Origin: an uncultured Paracoccaceae bacterium
GTDB lineage: Bacteria > Pseudomonadota > Alphaproteobacteria > Rhodobacterales > Rhodobacteraceae
DNA: 64,000 bases
Assembly (NCBI GenBank): GCA_947503775.1
Contig: CANNFE010000003.1
Location: 1 to 64,000, forward strand
Reading direction: 5' to 3'
Under the pieces are notes generated by a model. It ran no database searches and was not told the origin of the DNA. It saw only the letters and a list, made by a program, of their open reading frames with translations. The translations under genes and the position numbers were made by a program. Positions 8,034 through 17,409 of the stretch are shown here, one piece after another (within the stretch, counting starts at the first letter, position 1; each line of letters starts with the position of its first letter).

Positions 8034-8690
8034 ATGACGAAACGGCATGCCGACAGGATCGCGAAGGCACTTGAGGAGCTGATCTTTGACGGAACGTTTG
8101 CCAATGGCGAACGGCTCGACGAGGTGCGGCTGGCCGAACAGTTCGGCGTCTCGCGCACCCCCTTTCGCGAAGCGCTTCAACGGCTGTCGCTGTCGGGGCT
8201 GGTGGAGCTTGTCCCGCATCGCGGCGCCTTCGTGCGGCAGCCCGGGCCGGTCGAATTGATCGAGATGTTCGAAGTCATGGCGGAGATGGAGGCGGCCTGC
8301 GGGCGCTTTGCCGCGATGCGGATCTCGGACGAGGCGCTGGACGATTTGCGCGCCGCCAATGTCCGCTGCCGGGAGGCGATCGAACGCGGCGATCCGGATG
8401 CATATTATGCCGAGAACGAGCGCTTTCATCAGATCATTTACGCCCAATCCGGCAACGCCTTTCTGGCGCAGGAGGCCGGGCGACTGCACAAGCGGCTGCG
8501 GCCGTTCCGGCGGCAACAGCTGCGGTTTCGCGGGCGGATGGCGCAGTCGATGGAAGAGCACGAGGCGATCGTTGAGGCGCTCGTTTCAGGCGATGCCGAG
8601 GCGGCGGCACTCCGGCTGCGCGGGCATGTGGCCGTGCAGGGCGAGAAGTTCCATCGCCTGATGGCGAGCCTAAGAAGCGCGGCGGAGTGA
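8034..8690 (+). CDS. matR: GntR-family (FCD) malonate regulator
   Basis: A 218-residue regulator. The N-terminal winged helix-turn-helix is clear (ERLDEVRLAEQFGVSRTPFR, residues ~25-50), followed by the all-helical FCD ligand-binding domain with the metal/ligand histidine pattern (FHQIIY, HEAIVEAL, RGHV). The ATG at 8034 is preferred because GGTGGAAAG precedes it; earlier in-frame starts at 8010 (TTG) and 8016 (ATG) lack a ribosome binding site. It is divergent from the mat operon with the TTTGTATACAAA palindrome between them. By analogy with known malonate regulators it should control matPQMAB and itself in response to malonate. Confidence 0.88.
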   Translation: MTKRHADRIAKALEELIFDGTFANGERLDEVRLAEQFGVSRTPFREALQRLSLSGLVELVPHRGAFVRQPGPVELIEMFEVMAEMEAACGRFAAMRISDEALDDLRAANVRCREAIERGDPDAYYAENERFHQIIYAQSGNAFLAQEAGRLHKRLRPFRRQQLRFRGRMAQSMEEHEAIVEALVSGDAEAAALRLRGHVAVQGEKFHRLMASLRSAAE

Positions 8691-8697
8691 GCCGGCT

Positions 8698-10815
8698 CTA
8701 GCTGTCGGCGCTTTGGACCGGCGGCGCATCCCCCGACATCAGAACGGGAAGCTGACGCAGGAATGCAGGCAGGATCAGCGCGGCCCCAACCAATGTGGCG
8801 TAGAGGTCGGGCGCGACCAGAAGGATGGCCGAGATAGAGAGGAGCACGCGTTCGTAGCCCCGGAGTGGCGCGAAGAGCCAGTTGGCGAAGGCCGCCGACA
8901 GCATCCAGATACCCGCCATGGCACCGAGGGTAGCGAGGAAGAATTCGCTCCAGGTGAAGCCGTCGACGACCAGCAGCATTGAGGGCGAGAAGACGAAGAC
9001 GAAAGGCACCAGCGCCTTGCCCATGCCGAGCCGGAACGCGGTGTTGCCCGCCTTGAAGGCGTTGGCATCGGCGATCCCGGCGGCCGCATAGGCGGCGAGC
9101 GCCACGGGGGGCGTGATGTCTGCGAGCACCCCATAATAGAAGACGAAGAAATGCGCGACGATTGGCTGCACGCCCAGAAGGCCCAGGATCGGCGCGGCAA
9201 CGGCGATCATGATGAGATAGTTCGCCGTCGTCGGGATGCCGCAGCCCATCAGGACGCAGACGATAGCCGTCATGATGAGGGTGAAGAGGAGCGTCAGACC
9301 CTCGACGCTCATCACGTCGAAGGGGAGGAAGGCGAGCGTGGCAGAAAGGTTTTCGGCCCATGTGGCGGCGACGCCGGTGACCATGTAGGCGATCTTGAAG
9401 CCGACGCCGGTCAGGGTGACGACGCCGATGATGACGCCCACGAGCGCGGCGGCGGCGGTGACGGAGAGCGAATATTTCGCGCCGACGACGAAGCCGTCCC
9501 AGGTTTCACGGACGGTTTCGGTGGCGGCGGTTTTCAGGTCGTGTCGGATGAGGTTCTGCAGCACCAGCACCAGCAGGCAGGAGGCGATGCCCCAGAAGGC
9601 GGCGAGATAGGGCGTCTTCCCGGAGAGCAGGATCGCCACCAGCACGAAGAGCGGCAGGGTCGTCAGCCAGCCCGCCTTGAAGACGGTCCAGGCAACGGGA
9701 AGCTCGTCCTTGGTCAGACCGCGCAGGCCGCGGCGGCGGGCCTCAAGGTGGACCTGCACGAGAACACCGAAGAAGTGCATGAAGGCAGGCACCAGTGCGG
9801 CGGTCAGGATCGTGGTCAGCGGCACGCCGAGATATTCGATCATCAGGAAAGCGACAGCGCCCATGACCGGGGGCGTGATCTGGCCGCCGGTGGAGCTGGC
9901 GGCCTCGACGGCGGCGGCGAAATGGGGCGGGTAGCCGATGCGCTTCATCGCGGGGATGGTCAGCGATCCGGTGGTGACGGTGTTGGCGATGGACGAGCCC
10001 GAGATCGAGCCGAGCATGGCCGAGGAGACAACCGAGACCTTGGCCGGTCCGCCTGCGAACCGCCCCGCGAGCGCGGAGGCCAGATCGATGAAGAGCTGGC
10101 CCAGACCGATGCGGGTGGCGAGCACGCCGAAGAGGACGAAGTGGAAGACATAGGTCGAGATCACGCCCAGCGCGGTGCCGTAGATGCCCTGCGAGGTCAG
10201 GTAGAGGTGATTGACGATGCCTTTCCAGTCGGCGCCGGGATGAACGAGGACGCCGGGCATGGATTGGCCAAAATAGGCATAGGCGATGAAGAGAAGCGCG
10301 ATGACTGGCAGCGGCCAACCCATGGAGCGGCGCGTCGCCTCCAGCAGGACGACGATGAGCACGGTGCCCATGAAGACGTCGATGGGGAACGGATTGCCGA
10401 CGCGCATCGCCAGATCGGTGAAGATCCACGGCACATACATCGCCGAAACAATGCCAGCGACGACGAGGACCCAGTCGTAGATCGGCAGGCCGAGAGGGGT
10501 CAGGAGGGTGTTTCTGGGTTCCTTGCGCTCGCCCCAGATGACGAAGGACAAAAAGATCAGCGCAAGCGTGAAGGCCAGATGGGTGCCGCGGTGGGTCGTG
10601 GCCTGCGGGATGCCGTAGCCGGCGGTGTAGAAGTGGTAGCAGGAGAGGACGAAGAGCGCGATCGCCGTCACCGAGCCCAGCGTGGGCAGGAGGGGACGGA
10701 AGCGCATTTCGGGATCGAACTGCTCTTCGAGCGCCTGCATTTCGGCTTCGGTCAGCGCCTCCGCGCGGCCTGCTGGGGTTTGCGCCTTGGCGCGGTCGGT
10801 GTCGCTCGCAGCCAT
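8698..10815 (-). CDS. TRAP transporter fused permease, TAXI type
   Basis: A 705-residue membrane protein in which the small (DctQ-like, 4 TM) and large (DctM-like) permease parts are one chain, as is usual for TAXI-TRAP systems. About 16-18 hydrophobic segments are visible. Motifs of the large subunit include GSISGSSIANTVTTGSLTIP, SSTGGQITPPVMGAVAFL, MGCGIPTTANYLIM and ITPPVALAAYAAAGIADANA. A GGAG site precedes the ATG. The gene follows its binding protein by 63 nt and ends 7 nt from the convergent matR stop. The substrate cannot be read from sequence; TAXI systems include those for glutamate and C4 or C5 dicarboxylates. Confidence 0.92.
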   Translation of the reverse strand: MAASDTDRAKAQTPAGRAEALTEAEMQALEEQFDPEMRFRPLLPTLGSVTAIALFVLSCYHFYTAGYGIPQATTHRGTHLAFTLALIFLSFVIWGERKEPRNTLLTPLGLPIYDWVLVVAGIVSAMYVPWIFTDLAMRVGNPFPIDVFMGTVLIVVLLEATRRSMGWPLPVIALLFIAYAYFGQSMPGVLVHPGADWKGIVNHLYLTSQGIYGTALGVISTYVFHFVLFGVLATRIGLGQLFIDLASALAGRFAGGPAKVSVVSSAMLGSISGSSIANTVTTGSLTIPAMKRIGYPPHFAAAVEAASSTGGQITPPVMGAVAFLMIEYLGVPLTTILTAALVPAFMHFFGVLVQVHLEARRRGLRGLTKDELPVAWTVFKAGWLTTLPLFVLVAILLSGKTPYLAAFWGIASCLLVLVLQNLIRHDLKTAATETVRETWDGFVVGAKYSLSVTAAAALVGVIIGVVTLTGVGFKIAYMVTGVAATWAENLSATLAFLPFDVMSVEGLTLLFTLIMTAIVCVLMGCGIPTTANYLIMIAVAAPILGLLGVQPIVAHFFVFYYGVLADITPPVALAAYAAAGIADANAFKAGNTAFRLGMGKALVPFVFVFSPSMLLVVDGFTWSEFFLATLGAMAGIWMLSAAFANWLFAPLRGYERVLLSISAILLVAPDLYATLVGAALILPAFLRQLPVLMSGDAPPVQSADS

Positions 10816-10878
10816 CGGGTGCTCTCCGGTCGTAGAGTTAGAAAAGCCGGTCCCGAGGGACGGGACCGGCTGGGATCG

Positions 10879-11886
10879 TTACTCGAGAAGGCCTGCTTCG
10901 CGGTAGAAGCGTTCGGCGCCCGGATGGAGCGGGATGCCGATGCCGTCGAGCGCCGTTTCCGGCGTAATCTCACGGCCCTTGGAGTGGCCCGCGTCGAGCA
11001 GCTTGCGCGTATTCTCGTTCCAGAGGGCGGCGGTCACCTCGTAGATCAGCTCTTCGGGCTGATCGGCACTGGTGATCCATTGCGCGCCGACCGAAAGGGT
11101 TGTCACGTCATCCGCCACTCCTTCATAGGTGCCGCCGGGGACGGTGTTTTCGGCAAAGAAAGAATACTCGCCGGTGATCGCCTCGGCCTCGGCGCCCGAG
11201 ATCGGGACGAGCGTGATGTCGTCCTGGCTGGCAAGCTCTGCGATGGCGCCGGCGGGAAAGCCGCCGACGAAGAAGAACGCATCCATCGCGCCGTCGCGCA
11301 TCCGGTCGGCGGCCTGGTTGGGCTTGAGGTATTCGGCGTCGACGTCATCCTCGCTGAGCCCGTAGGCTTCGAGGATGATACGCGCATCGACCAGCGTGCC
11401 CGATCCCGGCTCGTCGAGAGAGACAGTCTTGCCCGCCAGATCGGCGACGGTCGAGATGCCGCTATCGGCGGAGGCGACGAGGTGGATCGTCTCGGGGTAG
11501 AGGCTGGCGATGGCGCGCAGGTTCTCGACCGGTTCGCGGTCTTCCCAGATGCCGGTGCCGGTCTGCGCCCATGTGGCGACGTCCGATTGGGAGAAGCCGG
11601 ATTCGAGCGTTCCGCCCGCGATGGCGTTCACGTTGGCGACCGATCCATTGGCCGAGAGCGCGGTGGCGATGAGACCTGGCACGCCGCAGGAGCCGCCTTC
11701 CTCGCAGGGACGCGATCCGGGCGGGTTGGAGATCGCGTTCGCGATCAGACCGCCGATGGGATAGTAGGTGCCGGATGTACCGCCGGTGCCGATGCGGAAG
11801 AATTGCGGCGCCTGGGCCAGTGCGACCCCGCCCGCGGCCAAGCCCATCGCTATGGCCCCGATGATCGTGAAGTGACGTCGGTTCAT
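10879..11886 (-). CDS. TAXI-family TRAP solute-binding protein
   Basis: A 335-residue exported protein of the TAXI group. The ATG at 11886 was chosen because GGGAGGT precedes it and it starts MNRRHF, giving a signal peptide ending near ALAQA. The mature N-terminus has the hallmark RIGTGGTSGTYYPIGGLIA. Two cysteines in CEEGGSCG and the VASADSGISTVADLAGKTVS segment are typical. It is the first gene of a two-gene transporter operon with the fused permease and is divergent from a sulfotransferase gene. Confidence 0.92.
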   Translation of the reverse strand: MNRRHFTIIGAIAMGLAAGGVALAQAPQFFRIGTGGTSGTYYPIGGLIANAISNPPGSRPCEEGGSCGVPGLIATALSANGSVANVNAIAGGTLESGFSQSDVATWAQTGTGIWEDREPVENLRAIASLYPETIHLVASADSGISTVADLAGKTVSLDEPGSGTLVDARIILEAYGLSEDDVDAEYLKPNQAADRMRDGAMDAFFFVGGFPAGAIAELASQDDITLVPISGAEAEAITGEYSFFAENTVPGGTYEGVADDVTTLSVGAQWITSADQPEELIYEVTAALWNENTRKLLDAGHSKGREITPETALDGIGIPLHPGAERFYREAGLLE

Positions 11887-12054
11887 GGTAGACCTCCCAG
11901 TCCCAGATATTGCCGTTGGGTCAGCTAACACCCGTTTGGAGCCGGGTTCAATCGGGGAAAAAAGAGGGGCCTGATCTCTGCACTAAGAGGCGCGGCTTGC
12001 CCGAACGCAGTCTTGGCGGCAGGATGCAAGGCGGATCGCCGGTGGAGAAAGAGT

Positions 12055-13380
12055 ATGGACAAGTGCGTCGTGGTCACCGGGGCCGGCCGATCTGGGACGT
12101 CGATGACGACCGGTCTTCTGGAGCGCGCGGGGCTGCGATTGTCTTCAAGCCTCATCGAAGCGAGCGAGCAAAATCCGAAAGGCGCCTTTGAAGATGCCGA
12201 GATCCTGATGCTTCAGCGCAAGATGCTGGCGCGACTTGGTCCTTCGAAGATACCGCCGCCGGATGGATGGTTGTCGGACCCGGATGTCCTCGAGACCGAG
12301 CGGATTCTCAGAGCCCATATCGCGGCGGCGATTGCCGAGGATCCGAAGACCCTTTGGGGGTTCAAGGATCCCAACACGGCCTTCACTCTGCGGCTGTGGT
12401 CTCGGATCTTCGAGGTCGAAGGCATCACGCCCAGGATCGTTCTATGCCTGCGGGAGCCATCTGCCGTGATCGCGTCGATGGCACGTCATTATCAGACGGA
12501 TCCGGCGATTTCAGAGGTCTTCTGGCTGACCAAGTATATCTCCGCGATCCGGGACACCGAGGCGGATCTTTTCATTGCGCATTACGAGAGGTTGATCGAA
12601 CGGGACGACGCACATCTATCCGCCTTGCTCAGCTATTGCGGCTTTGAAGCGGTGGCCGATCACCCGGGGGCAAGCGGTTTTATCGACCCAGATCTGAACC
12701 GGAGCGGAGGTTCGGCAGAGGTCTGTTCCAATCCTCTGGTCGCGCGGCTCTGGGCGGCGCTTCAGTCCATATCGGGTGCAGAGTTCGACCGGGATGCGCT
12801 GTTGGCCGAGGTCGGCGCGATCGAGGCCGATCTGAACGCGGCGCGGGGCTGGCTGCATCAGATCCACCACGGTCATGCGCAGTCGGTCAGGCGGATCGAG
12901 GCGCAGGCGGATCAGATCACGGCGCTGCGCGAGCGGCAAACCCTGCTCAAGGCGAAAGTGGAGGAGAGGGCCGTGGAGCGGGACGCGGCGGTCGAGCGGG
13001 CCGACGCGATGAAGAACAGCCTCGATCAGTCGGCGGCGACGATAGACCGGCTGGAGACGGATCGAGTGGAGCTGATCCGGAACCATGAGGCCCGTCTCGC
13101 GGAGCAGGACAGGCTCTTGGCCCAGCAGACCGAGATGCAGCAAGAGCTGCGCGGGCAGGTTCAGGCGCTTCGTCGGGAGATACGGTCGATCAAGGAGATG
13201 CACAGACGCAAGGTCATGGCGCTGTCCACGAAGCTTGAGACAACGAGACGTAGCGCGAGCTTTCAGGTCGGGCATATCCTGATGCGGGGTTTGCGGCAGC
13301 CAGGTCGGAACACTCTGGCCGTCCCGGTCAGGTTGGCGCGTCTGATCCGGGATCGCCGCAAACACCGGCGATCAGGGTAA
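12055..13380 (+). CDS. Sulfotransferase-family protein with coiled-coil tail
   Basis: A 441-residue protein. Near the N-terminus VVTGAGRSGTSMTT matches the 5'-phosphosulfate-binding loop of PAPS-dependent sulfotransferases; LCLREPSAVIASMARHY resembles the 3'-phosphate-binding segment. From about residue 255 to 415 the chain is a long charged heptad-like coiled coil (many E, R, Q and L), ending in a basic tail. GGTGGAG precedes the ATG at 12055. Related proteins in marine bacteria modify surface polysaccharides or glycans. No glycosyltransferase genes are adjacent, so the acceptor is unknown. The coiled coil suggests oligomerisation or attachment to a partner. Confidence 0.75.
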   Translation: MDKCVVVTGAGRSGTSMTTGLLERAGLRLSSSLIEASEQNPKGAFEDAEILMLQRKMLARLGPSKIPPPDGWLSDPDVLETERILRAHIAAAIAEDPKTLWGFKDPNTAFTLRLWSRIFEVEGITPRIVLCLREPSAVIASMARHYQTDPAISEVFWLTKYISAIRDTEADLFIAHYERLIERDDAHLSALLSYCGFEAVADHPGASGFIDPDLNRSGGSAEVCSNPLVARLWAALQSISGAEFDRDALLAEVGAIEADLNAARGWLHQIHHGHAQSVRRIEAQADQITALRERQTLLKAKVEERAVERDAAVERADAMKNSLDQSAATIDRLETDRVELIRNHEARLAEQDRLLAQQTEMQQELRGQVQALRREIRSIKEMHRRKVMALSTKLETTRRSASFQVGHILMRGLRQPGRNTLAVPVRLARLIRDRRKHRRSG

Positions 13381-13397
13381 GCAGCACCGCTTTGGGG

Positions 13398-13721
13398 TCA
13401 GGCCGGATCCACCACGCGGGTGCGCAAAAAGAGGTAGAGCGGCAGGCCGCAGCTGACGCCGATGCCGAAGGTCGCCGGGATTGCGATGAGGGCGAGCCAG
13501 TTCCGGCGGGCGAAGACCTCGGCCAGGATCCAGACGGTCAGGGCGACAGCGGCGATGGTCAGATCCCAGACCAGGCCGGAGGTCGCGTCGTTGACATACC
13601 AGGCGTCGATCATCGGCTGGAGCTGCCAGCCATTCTCCTGAAACCACGAGACGAAGTAATACATCGGGTGAATCGCGCCCCAGATCGCGAGGGCGAGGTA
13701 GATCATGCGCAGAAAGGACAT
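13398..13721 (-). CDS. DUF2834 family membrane protein
   Basis: A 107-residue protein with three hydrophobic segments and the pattern IYLALAIWGAIHPMYYF typical of DUF2834. The ATG at 13721 starts MSFLRMIY and lies 4 nt after the stop of the small lipoprotein gene. Upstream in-frame codons read through the lipoprotein gene and were rejected. It appears to be the third gene behind argH. Function is unknown. Confidence 0.75.
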   Translation of the reverse strand: MSFLRMIYLALAIWGAIHPMYYFVSWFQENGWQLQPMIDAWYVNDATSGLVWDLTIAAVALTVWILAEVFARRNWLALIAIPATFGIGVSCGLPLYLFLRTRVVDPA

Positions 13722-13725
13722 GGCG

Positions 13726-13929
13726 TCAGAGGCCGACGAAGACCGTGAAGGGCCCGCGTCCGACGCCGATACTGGCGCCCACATCGGTATGGCCCCGGCT
13801 GTCGATGCCGATGGAGACGTTCGGCCCGTAGGTCCGGGTCTGCTGATAGGTCGGAGGCTCGGGCGCGCCGTCCGCGCCGCAGGCGGCGAGGGTGAGCAAG
13901 GCGAGGGCGGCGGCGATGGAACGTGTCAC
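13726..13929 (-). CDS. Small putative lipoprotein
   Basis: A 67-residue protein with a short signal sequence and a lipobox-like LAAC (Cys17), followed by a short mature part containing [16 protein letters not shown]. The start is a GTG that overlaps the argH stop codon by four bases (GTGA). It is probably attached to the outer or inner membrane by lipid. No function is recognised. The conserved-looking glycine-rich strand pattern suggests a small beta-structure. Confidence 0.6.
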   Translation of the reverse strand: MTRSIAAALALLTLAACGADGAPEPPTYQQTRTYGPNVSIGIDSRGHTDVGASIGVGRGPFTVFVGL

Positions 13930-15311
13930 AGGCGATCCTTCCAGGCAGCGATCTGTTTGCGGACCTCGGACGGCGCGGTGCCGCCATAGGAGGTGCGGGA
14001 GGCCACAGACGCCTCCACCGTCAGGACATCGTAGACGCTTTCGGTGATGCCGTCATGGACAGATCGCATCTGCTCGAGCGTCAGATCGGGGAGGTCGCAG
14101 TTTTCCGCCTCTGCGAGGGCGACGAGCCGCCCGGTGATGTGGTGCGCCTCGCGGAAGGGCAGGCCAAGGACGCGCACAAGCCAGTCAGCCAGATCGGTGG
14201 CGGTGGAAAATCCGCGGGCGGCGGCCTCGCGCAGGGCGTCGCGGTTGGCGGTCATGTCCGAGACCATGCCGGTCATCGCCGCCAGCGACAGCATGAGGGC
14301 GTCGGCGGCGTCGAAGGTCTGCTCTTTGTCCTCTTGCATGTCCTTGGAGTAGGTCAGCGGCAGGCCCTTCATCACGGTCATGAGCGCGACATTGGCGCCG
14401 AGGATGCGGCCGATCTTGGCGCGGATCAGCTCGGCGGCGTCAGGGTTCTTTTTCTGCGGCATGATCGACGAGCCGGTGGAGAAGCGGTCCGACAGGGTGA
14501 CGAAGCGGAACTGGGCGGAGGACCAGATCACGAGTTCCTCGGCAAAGCGGGAGAGATGCATCGCGGTGATCGAGCTGGCGGCGAGGAATTCCAGCGCGAA
14601 ATCGCGGTCGGCGACCGCATCAAGCGAGTTGGCGGCGGGCGCATCGAAGCCCAGCGCCTTGGCCGTCGCATGGCGGTCGATGGGAAAGGAGGTCCCCGCC
14701 AGCGCGGCCGCGCCGAGGGGCGAGAGGTTCATCCGCCTGCGCGCATCGCCAAAGCGGGCGCGGTCGCGGGAGAACATCTCTACATAGGCCATCATGTGGT
14801 GGCCCCAGGTGACGGGCTGGGCGGTTTGCAGATGGGTGAAGCCGGGCATCACCCAGTCCGCGCCCGCCTCGGCCTGCGCCAGAAGCGCATGCATGAGCGC
14901 GGTGATCCCTTGCGTCGCCGCATCGCATTGATCACGCACCCACATCCGGAAATCGAGCGCCACCTGATCGTTGCGGGACCGGCCGGTATGAAGGCGGCCC
15001 GCAGGCTCTCCGATCAGCTCGCGCAGTCGGGCCTCGACATTCATGTGGATGTCCTCGAGCGCGGTCGAGAACTGGAAGGTGCCGCCTTCGATCTCTGACA
15101 AGACCGTGAGGAGGCCTTCCCGGATTGCCTTGGCATCGCTACCGCTGAGGATGCCTGTGTCGGCAAGCATCTGCGCATGGGCCCGCGAGCCGTCGATGTC
15201 CTGACGGGCGAGCCGCTGGTCGAATCCGATCGAGGCATTAATTGCTTGCATGATCGCGTCCGGGCCATCGGCGAAGCGTCCGCCCCACATCTGGTTCGAG
15301 GTGTCGGTCAT
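13926..15311 (-). CDS. argH: Argininosuccinate lyase
   Basis: A 461-residue enzyme of the fumarase/aspartase superfamily that cleaves argininosuccinate to arginine and fumarate, the last step of arginine synthesis. The superfamily signature [12 protein letters not shown] is present, as are the N-terminal MWGGRF and the [11 protein letters not shown] segment, and the catalytic-histidine region [17 protein letters not shown]. Length is standard. It is divergent from a thioredoxin-like gene with a 22-nt gap, which must hold both promoters or start sites. Its stop overlaps the lipoprotein gene. Confidence 0.97.
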   Translation of the reverse strand: MTDTSNQMWGGRFADGPDAIMQAINASIGFDQRLARQDIDGSRAHAQMLADTGILSGSDAKAIREGLLTVLSEIEGGTFQFSTALEDIHMNVEARLRELIGEPAGRLHTGRSRNDQVALDFRMWVRDQCDAATQGITALMHALLAQAEAGADWVMPGFTHLQTAQPVTWGHHMMAYVEMFSRDRARFGDARRRMNLSPLGAAALAGTSFPIDRHATAKALGFDAPAANSLDAVADRDFALEFLAASSITAMHLSRFAEELVIWSSAQFRFVTLSDRFSTGSSIMPQKKNPDAAELIRAKIGRILGANVALMTVMKGLPLTYSKDMQEDKEQTFDAADALMLSLAAMTGMVSDMTANRDALREAAARGFSTATDLADWLVRVLGLPFREAHHITGRLVALAEAENCDLPDLTLEQMRSVHDGITESVYDVLTVEASVASRTSYGGTAPSEVRKQIAAWKDRL

Positions 15312-15333
15312 AACATCGTCTTTCGGAGGTCAC

Positions 15334-15879
15334 ATGCGTTTAACGGTTCTCGCGGCTCTCTATATGGGGCTGACCGCTGGTGCAAATGCGGACCCGGCGC
15401 TGACGGCGCTGCAAGAGGGAGACATGCGCAAGCTGGTCATCCATTCAGCGCCCGAAGCTGGCCCGGACGTGCCCTTTACCAGAGAGGACGGGTCCGAGAT
15501 GACGCTGGCCGATTATGGCGGGCAGGTCGTGCTTCTGAACTTCTGGGCAACGTGGTGTGCGCCCTGCCGCAAGGAGATGCCGCATCTTTCGGAACTGCAG
15601 ACCGAGCTGGGCGGGGACGATTTTCAGGTGGTGACGGTCGCAACGGGGCGTAACCCGCCCGAGGGGATGGTGCGGTTTCTCGACGAGATTGGCGTGGATA
15701 ACCTGCCGCTGCACCGCGATCCGCGGCAGAAGCTGGCGCGCAGCGCGGGCGTTCTGGGCCTGCCGGTGACGGTGCTGCTGGACCGCGAGGGGCAAGAGAT
15801 CGCGCGGCTTCAGGGCGATGCAGATTGGGCGTCGGACAGTGCGAAGGCGATCATCGAAGCGGTGATGGCGCGGAAATAG
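15334..15879 (+). CDS. TlpA-like thioredoxin-family exported protein
   Basis: A 181-residue protein with a signal peptide (MRLTVLAALY...GANA) and a thioredoxin fold carrying the redox motif WCAPC in LLNFWATWCAPCRKEMP. The cis-proline region reads GLPVTVLLDREG. GGAGGT stands three bases before the ATG at 15334. TlpA/ResA-type proteins act in the periplasm to reduce cysteines, for example for cytochrome c or copper-centre assembly. Divergent partner argH gives no functional clue. Confidence 0.88.
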   Translation: MRLTVLAALYMGLTAGANADPALTALQEGDMRKLVIHSAPEAGPDVPFTREDGSEMTLADYGGQVVLLNFWATWCAPCRKEMPHLSELQTELGGDDFQVVTVATGRNPPEGMVRFLDEIGVDNLPLHRDPRQKLARSAGVLGLPVTVLLDREGQEIARLQGDADWASDSAKAIIEAVMARK

Positions 15880-16031
15880 GGCTTTGGGGGGTTTTGGATC
15901 GCATGTGAGATATTGGCTTGGTGTCTACTGCGCCTTGCAGCTCACCTTAGACCGAATCGGGTTTCATATTGCTACCAAGTCACTATATTTGAACACAGGA
16001 CTAACCCTCATTTGAATTGGTAGATCATCAT

Positions 16032-16616
16032 ATGAGAAATAAGAATTTTTTCGCAGCATTAATTTCAGCTCTTATTTTTACGGGTACTTTTTTAAAAGGG
16101 GAGGTCTTGGAGACAATCAGCCGCCCCGATATTGCAGCGAATTTTTGCCCAGCCGAATGGGCGGCCTTTGTCTCGCAAGAACCCGATCTTTGGGCGGATA
16201 CAAACCCGATCAGGATCGATCCATCTTTTGATCAGTCGGCAACCGATGTATTCAACAAATACTTTCTTTGGGTCATGGCGCAGGCAGAACACTTTTCATC
16301 AGTCACTACCCTTGCGGATCCTGATATTCGGACGCCTTCATATTTTAGGAAGGCCAAATCCTACTACGATTTGTCGAAATGCCTGACTATGACACCTGCA
16401 GAAAAAGATCTCATGATAAAGACCTACCTGTCGGATCGTTCATCAAAATCTGAAGATATAGTTCGCGCTAAACTTTTCGAAGCATTTGATGAGTACGAGT
16501 GTATGGGGTTTGCACAAGCCAGTGAGCAGATATTTCGTTTAGACTCACAAAGCGCCTCTTTTCAGTCAGATTACAAGAAGATTACATCGACTACTCTCAA
16601 GGTATGCGGTCAATAA
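16032..16616 (+). CDS. AT-rich hypothetical exported protein
   Basis: A 194-residue protein beginning with a basic N-terminus and a hydrophobic stretch (NFFAALISALIFTGTFL), a likely signal peptide. Four cysteines (in NFCPAEW, SKCLTM, YECMGF and KVCGQ) could form two periplasmic disulfides. The coding sequence and its flanks (about 15.95-16.75 kb) are clearly AT-richer than the surrounding genes, with AT-ended codons, so it is probably a recent acquisition. No family is recognised. The ATG at 16032 is preferred to an upstream TTG because it gives the better signal peptide, but no strong ribosome binding site is visible. Confidence 0.6.
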   Translation: MRNKNFFAALISALIFTGTFLKGEVLETISRPDIAANFCPAEWAAFVSQEPDLWADTNPIRIDPSFDQSATDVFNKYFLWVMAQAEHFSSVTTLADPDIRTPSYFRKAKSYYDLSKCLTMTPAEKDLMIKTYLSDRSSKSEDIVRAKLFEAFDEYECMGFAQASEQIFRLDSQSASFQSDYKKITSTTLKVCGQ

Positions 16617-16760
16617 AGCAGGCATTGACATTTCGAAAGAGTAGATCGCTAATTCTGGTGCTCTATTTTAGAGATGAACTTTGAAATAGGCGCGCAAAGT
16701 AGCGGCGATGGCTTGTAGATCAGTTAGAGCCAATTCCAACACTTTGGACTGAACCCGGAT

Positions 16761-17312
16761 CTAGGCTAGCGCCTCATACCTGTCGCAACTCACGACGTGG
16801 TCGTTTACCATGCCGACCGCTTGCATGACGGCGTAGACGGTCGTGGGGCCGCAGAATTTGAAGCCCTTTGATTTGAGCGCTTTGGAGAGTGCAGTCGAGG
16901 TCTCGGTTTTAGCGGGGACGTCGGACATCTGGGCGTGGGCGAGTTGGAGGGGTGTTCCGTCCACGAAGGACCAGATGAAGTCGGAGAAGGGCTCGTCCAT
17001 GGCGAGGTAGGCGCGGGCATTGCCGAGCGTTGCCTCGATCTTGCCGCGGTGGCGGACGATGGCGGGATCGGCGACGAGGCGGTTGATCTCGGAGGCGCCC
17101 CATCCGGCGAGGGTTTCGGGATCGAAGCCCGCAAAGGCGGCGCGGAAGTCTTCGCGTTTGCGCAGGATCGTGATCCAGCTGAGGCCGGACTGGAATCCTT
17201 CGAGGCAGAGGCATTCGAAGAGCCGGACGGGATCGCGTTCGGGCACGCCCCATTCGGTGTCGTGATAGGCGATGTAGAGCGGATCATCCCCGACCCAGGC
17301 GCAGCGGTTCAT
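16761..17312 (-). CDS. tag: DNA-3-methyladenine glycosylase I
   Basis: A 183-residue base-excision repair enzyme that removes 3-methyladenine. The zinc ligands known for Tag are in place: C4 and H17 in the N-terminal MNRCAWVGDDPLYIAYHDTE, and a His-x3-Cys near the C-terminus (NDHVVSCDRYE). The segments FECLCLEGFQSGLSW and FKFCGPTTVYAVMQAVG are typical. The ATG at 17312 was chosen because it places Cys at position 4. It lies 97 nt from the start of the divergent EAL gene. Confidence 0.95.
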   Translation of the reverse strand: MNRCAWVGDDPLYIAYHDTEWGVPERDPVRLFECLCLEGFQSGLSWITILRKREDFRAAFAGFDPETLAGWGASEINRLVADPAIVRHRGKIEATLGNARAYLAMDEPFSDFIWSFVDGTPLQLAHAQMSDVPAKTETSTALSKALKSKGFKFCGPTTVYAVMQAVGMVNDHVVSCDRYEALA

Positions 17313-17409
17313 CCGAAGATCCTTCAAATGCAAGCTTTTACATTCTCTTAGGATGTCTGGCCCAAAGATCGCTCGCAAGCCGCAATTCCGCGGCCCCGAG
17401 GACCCGATC

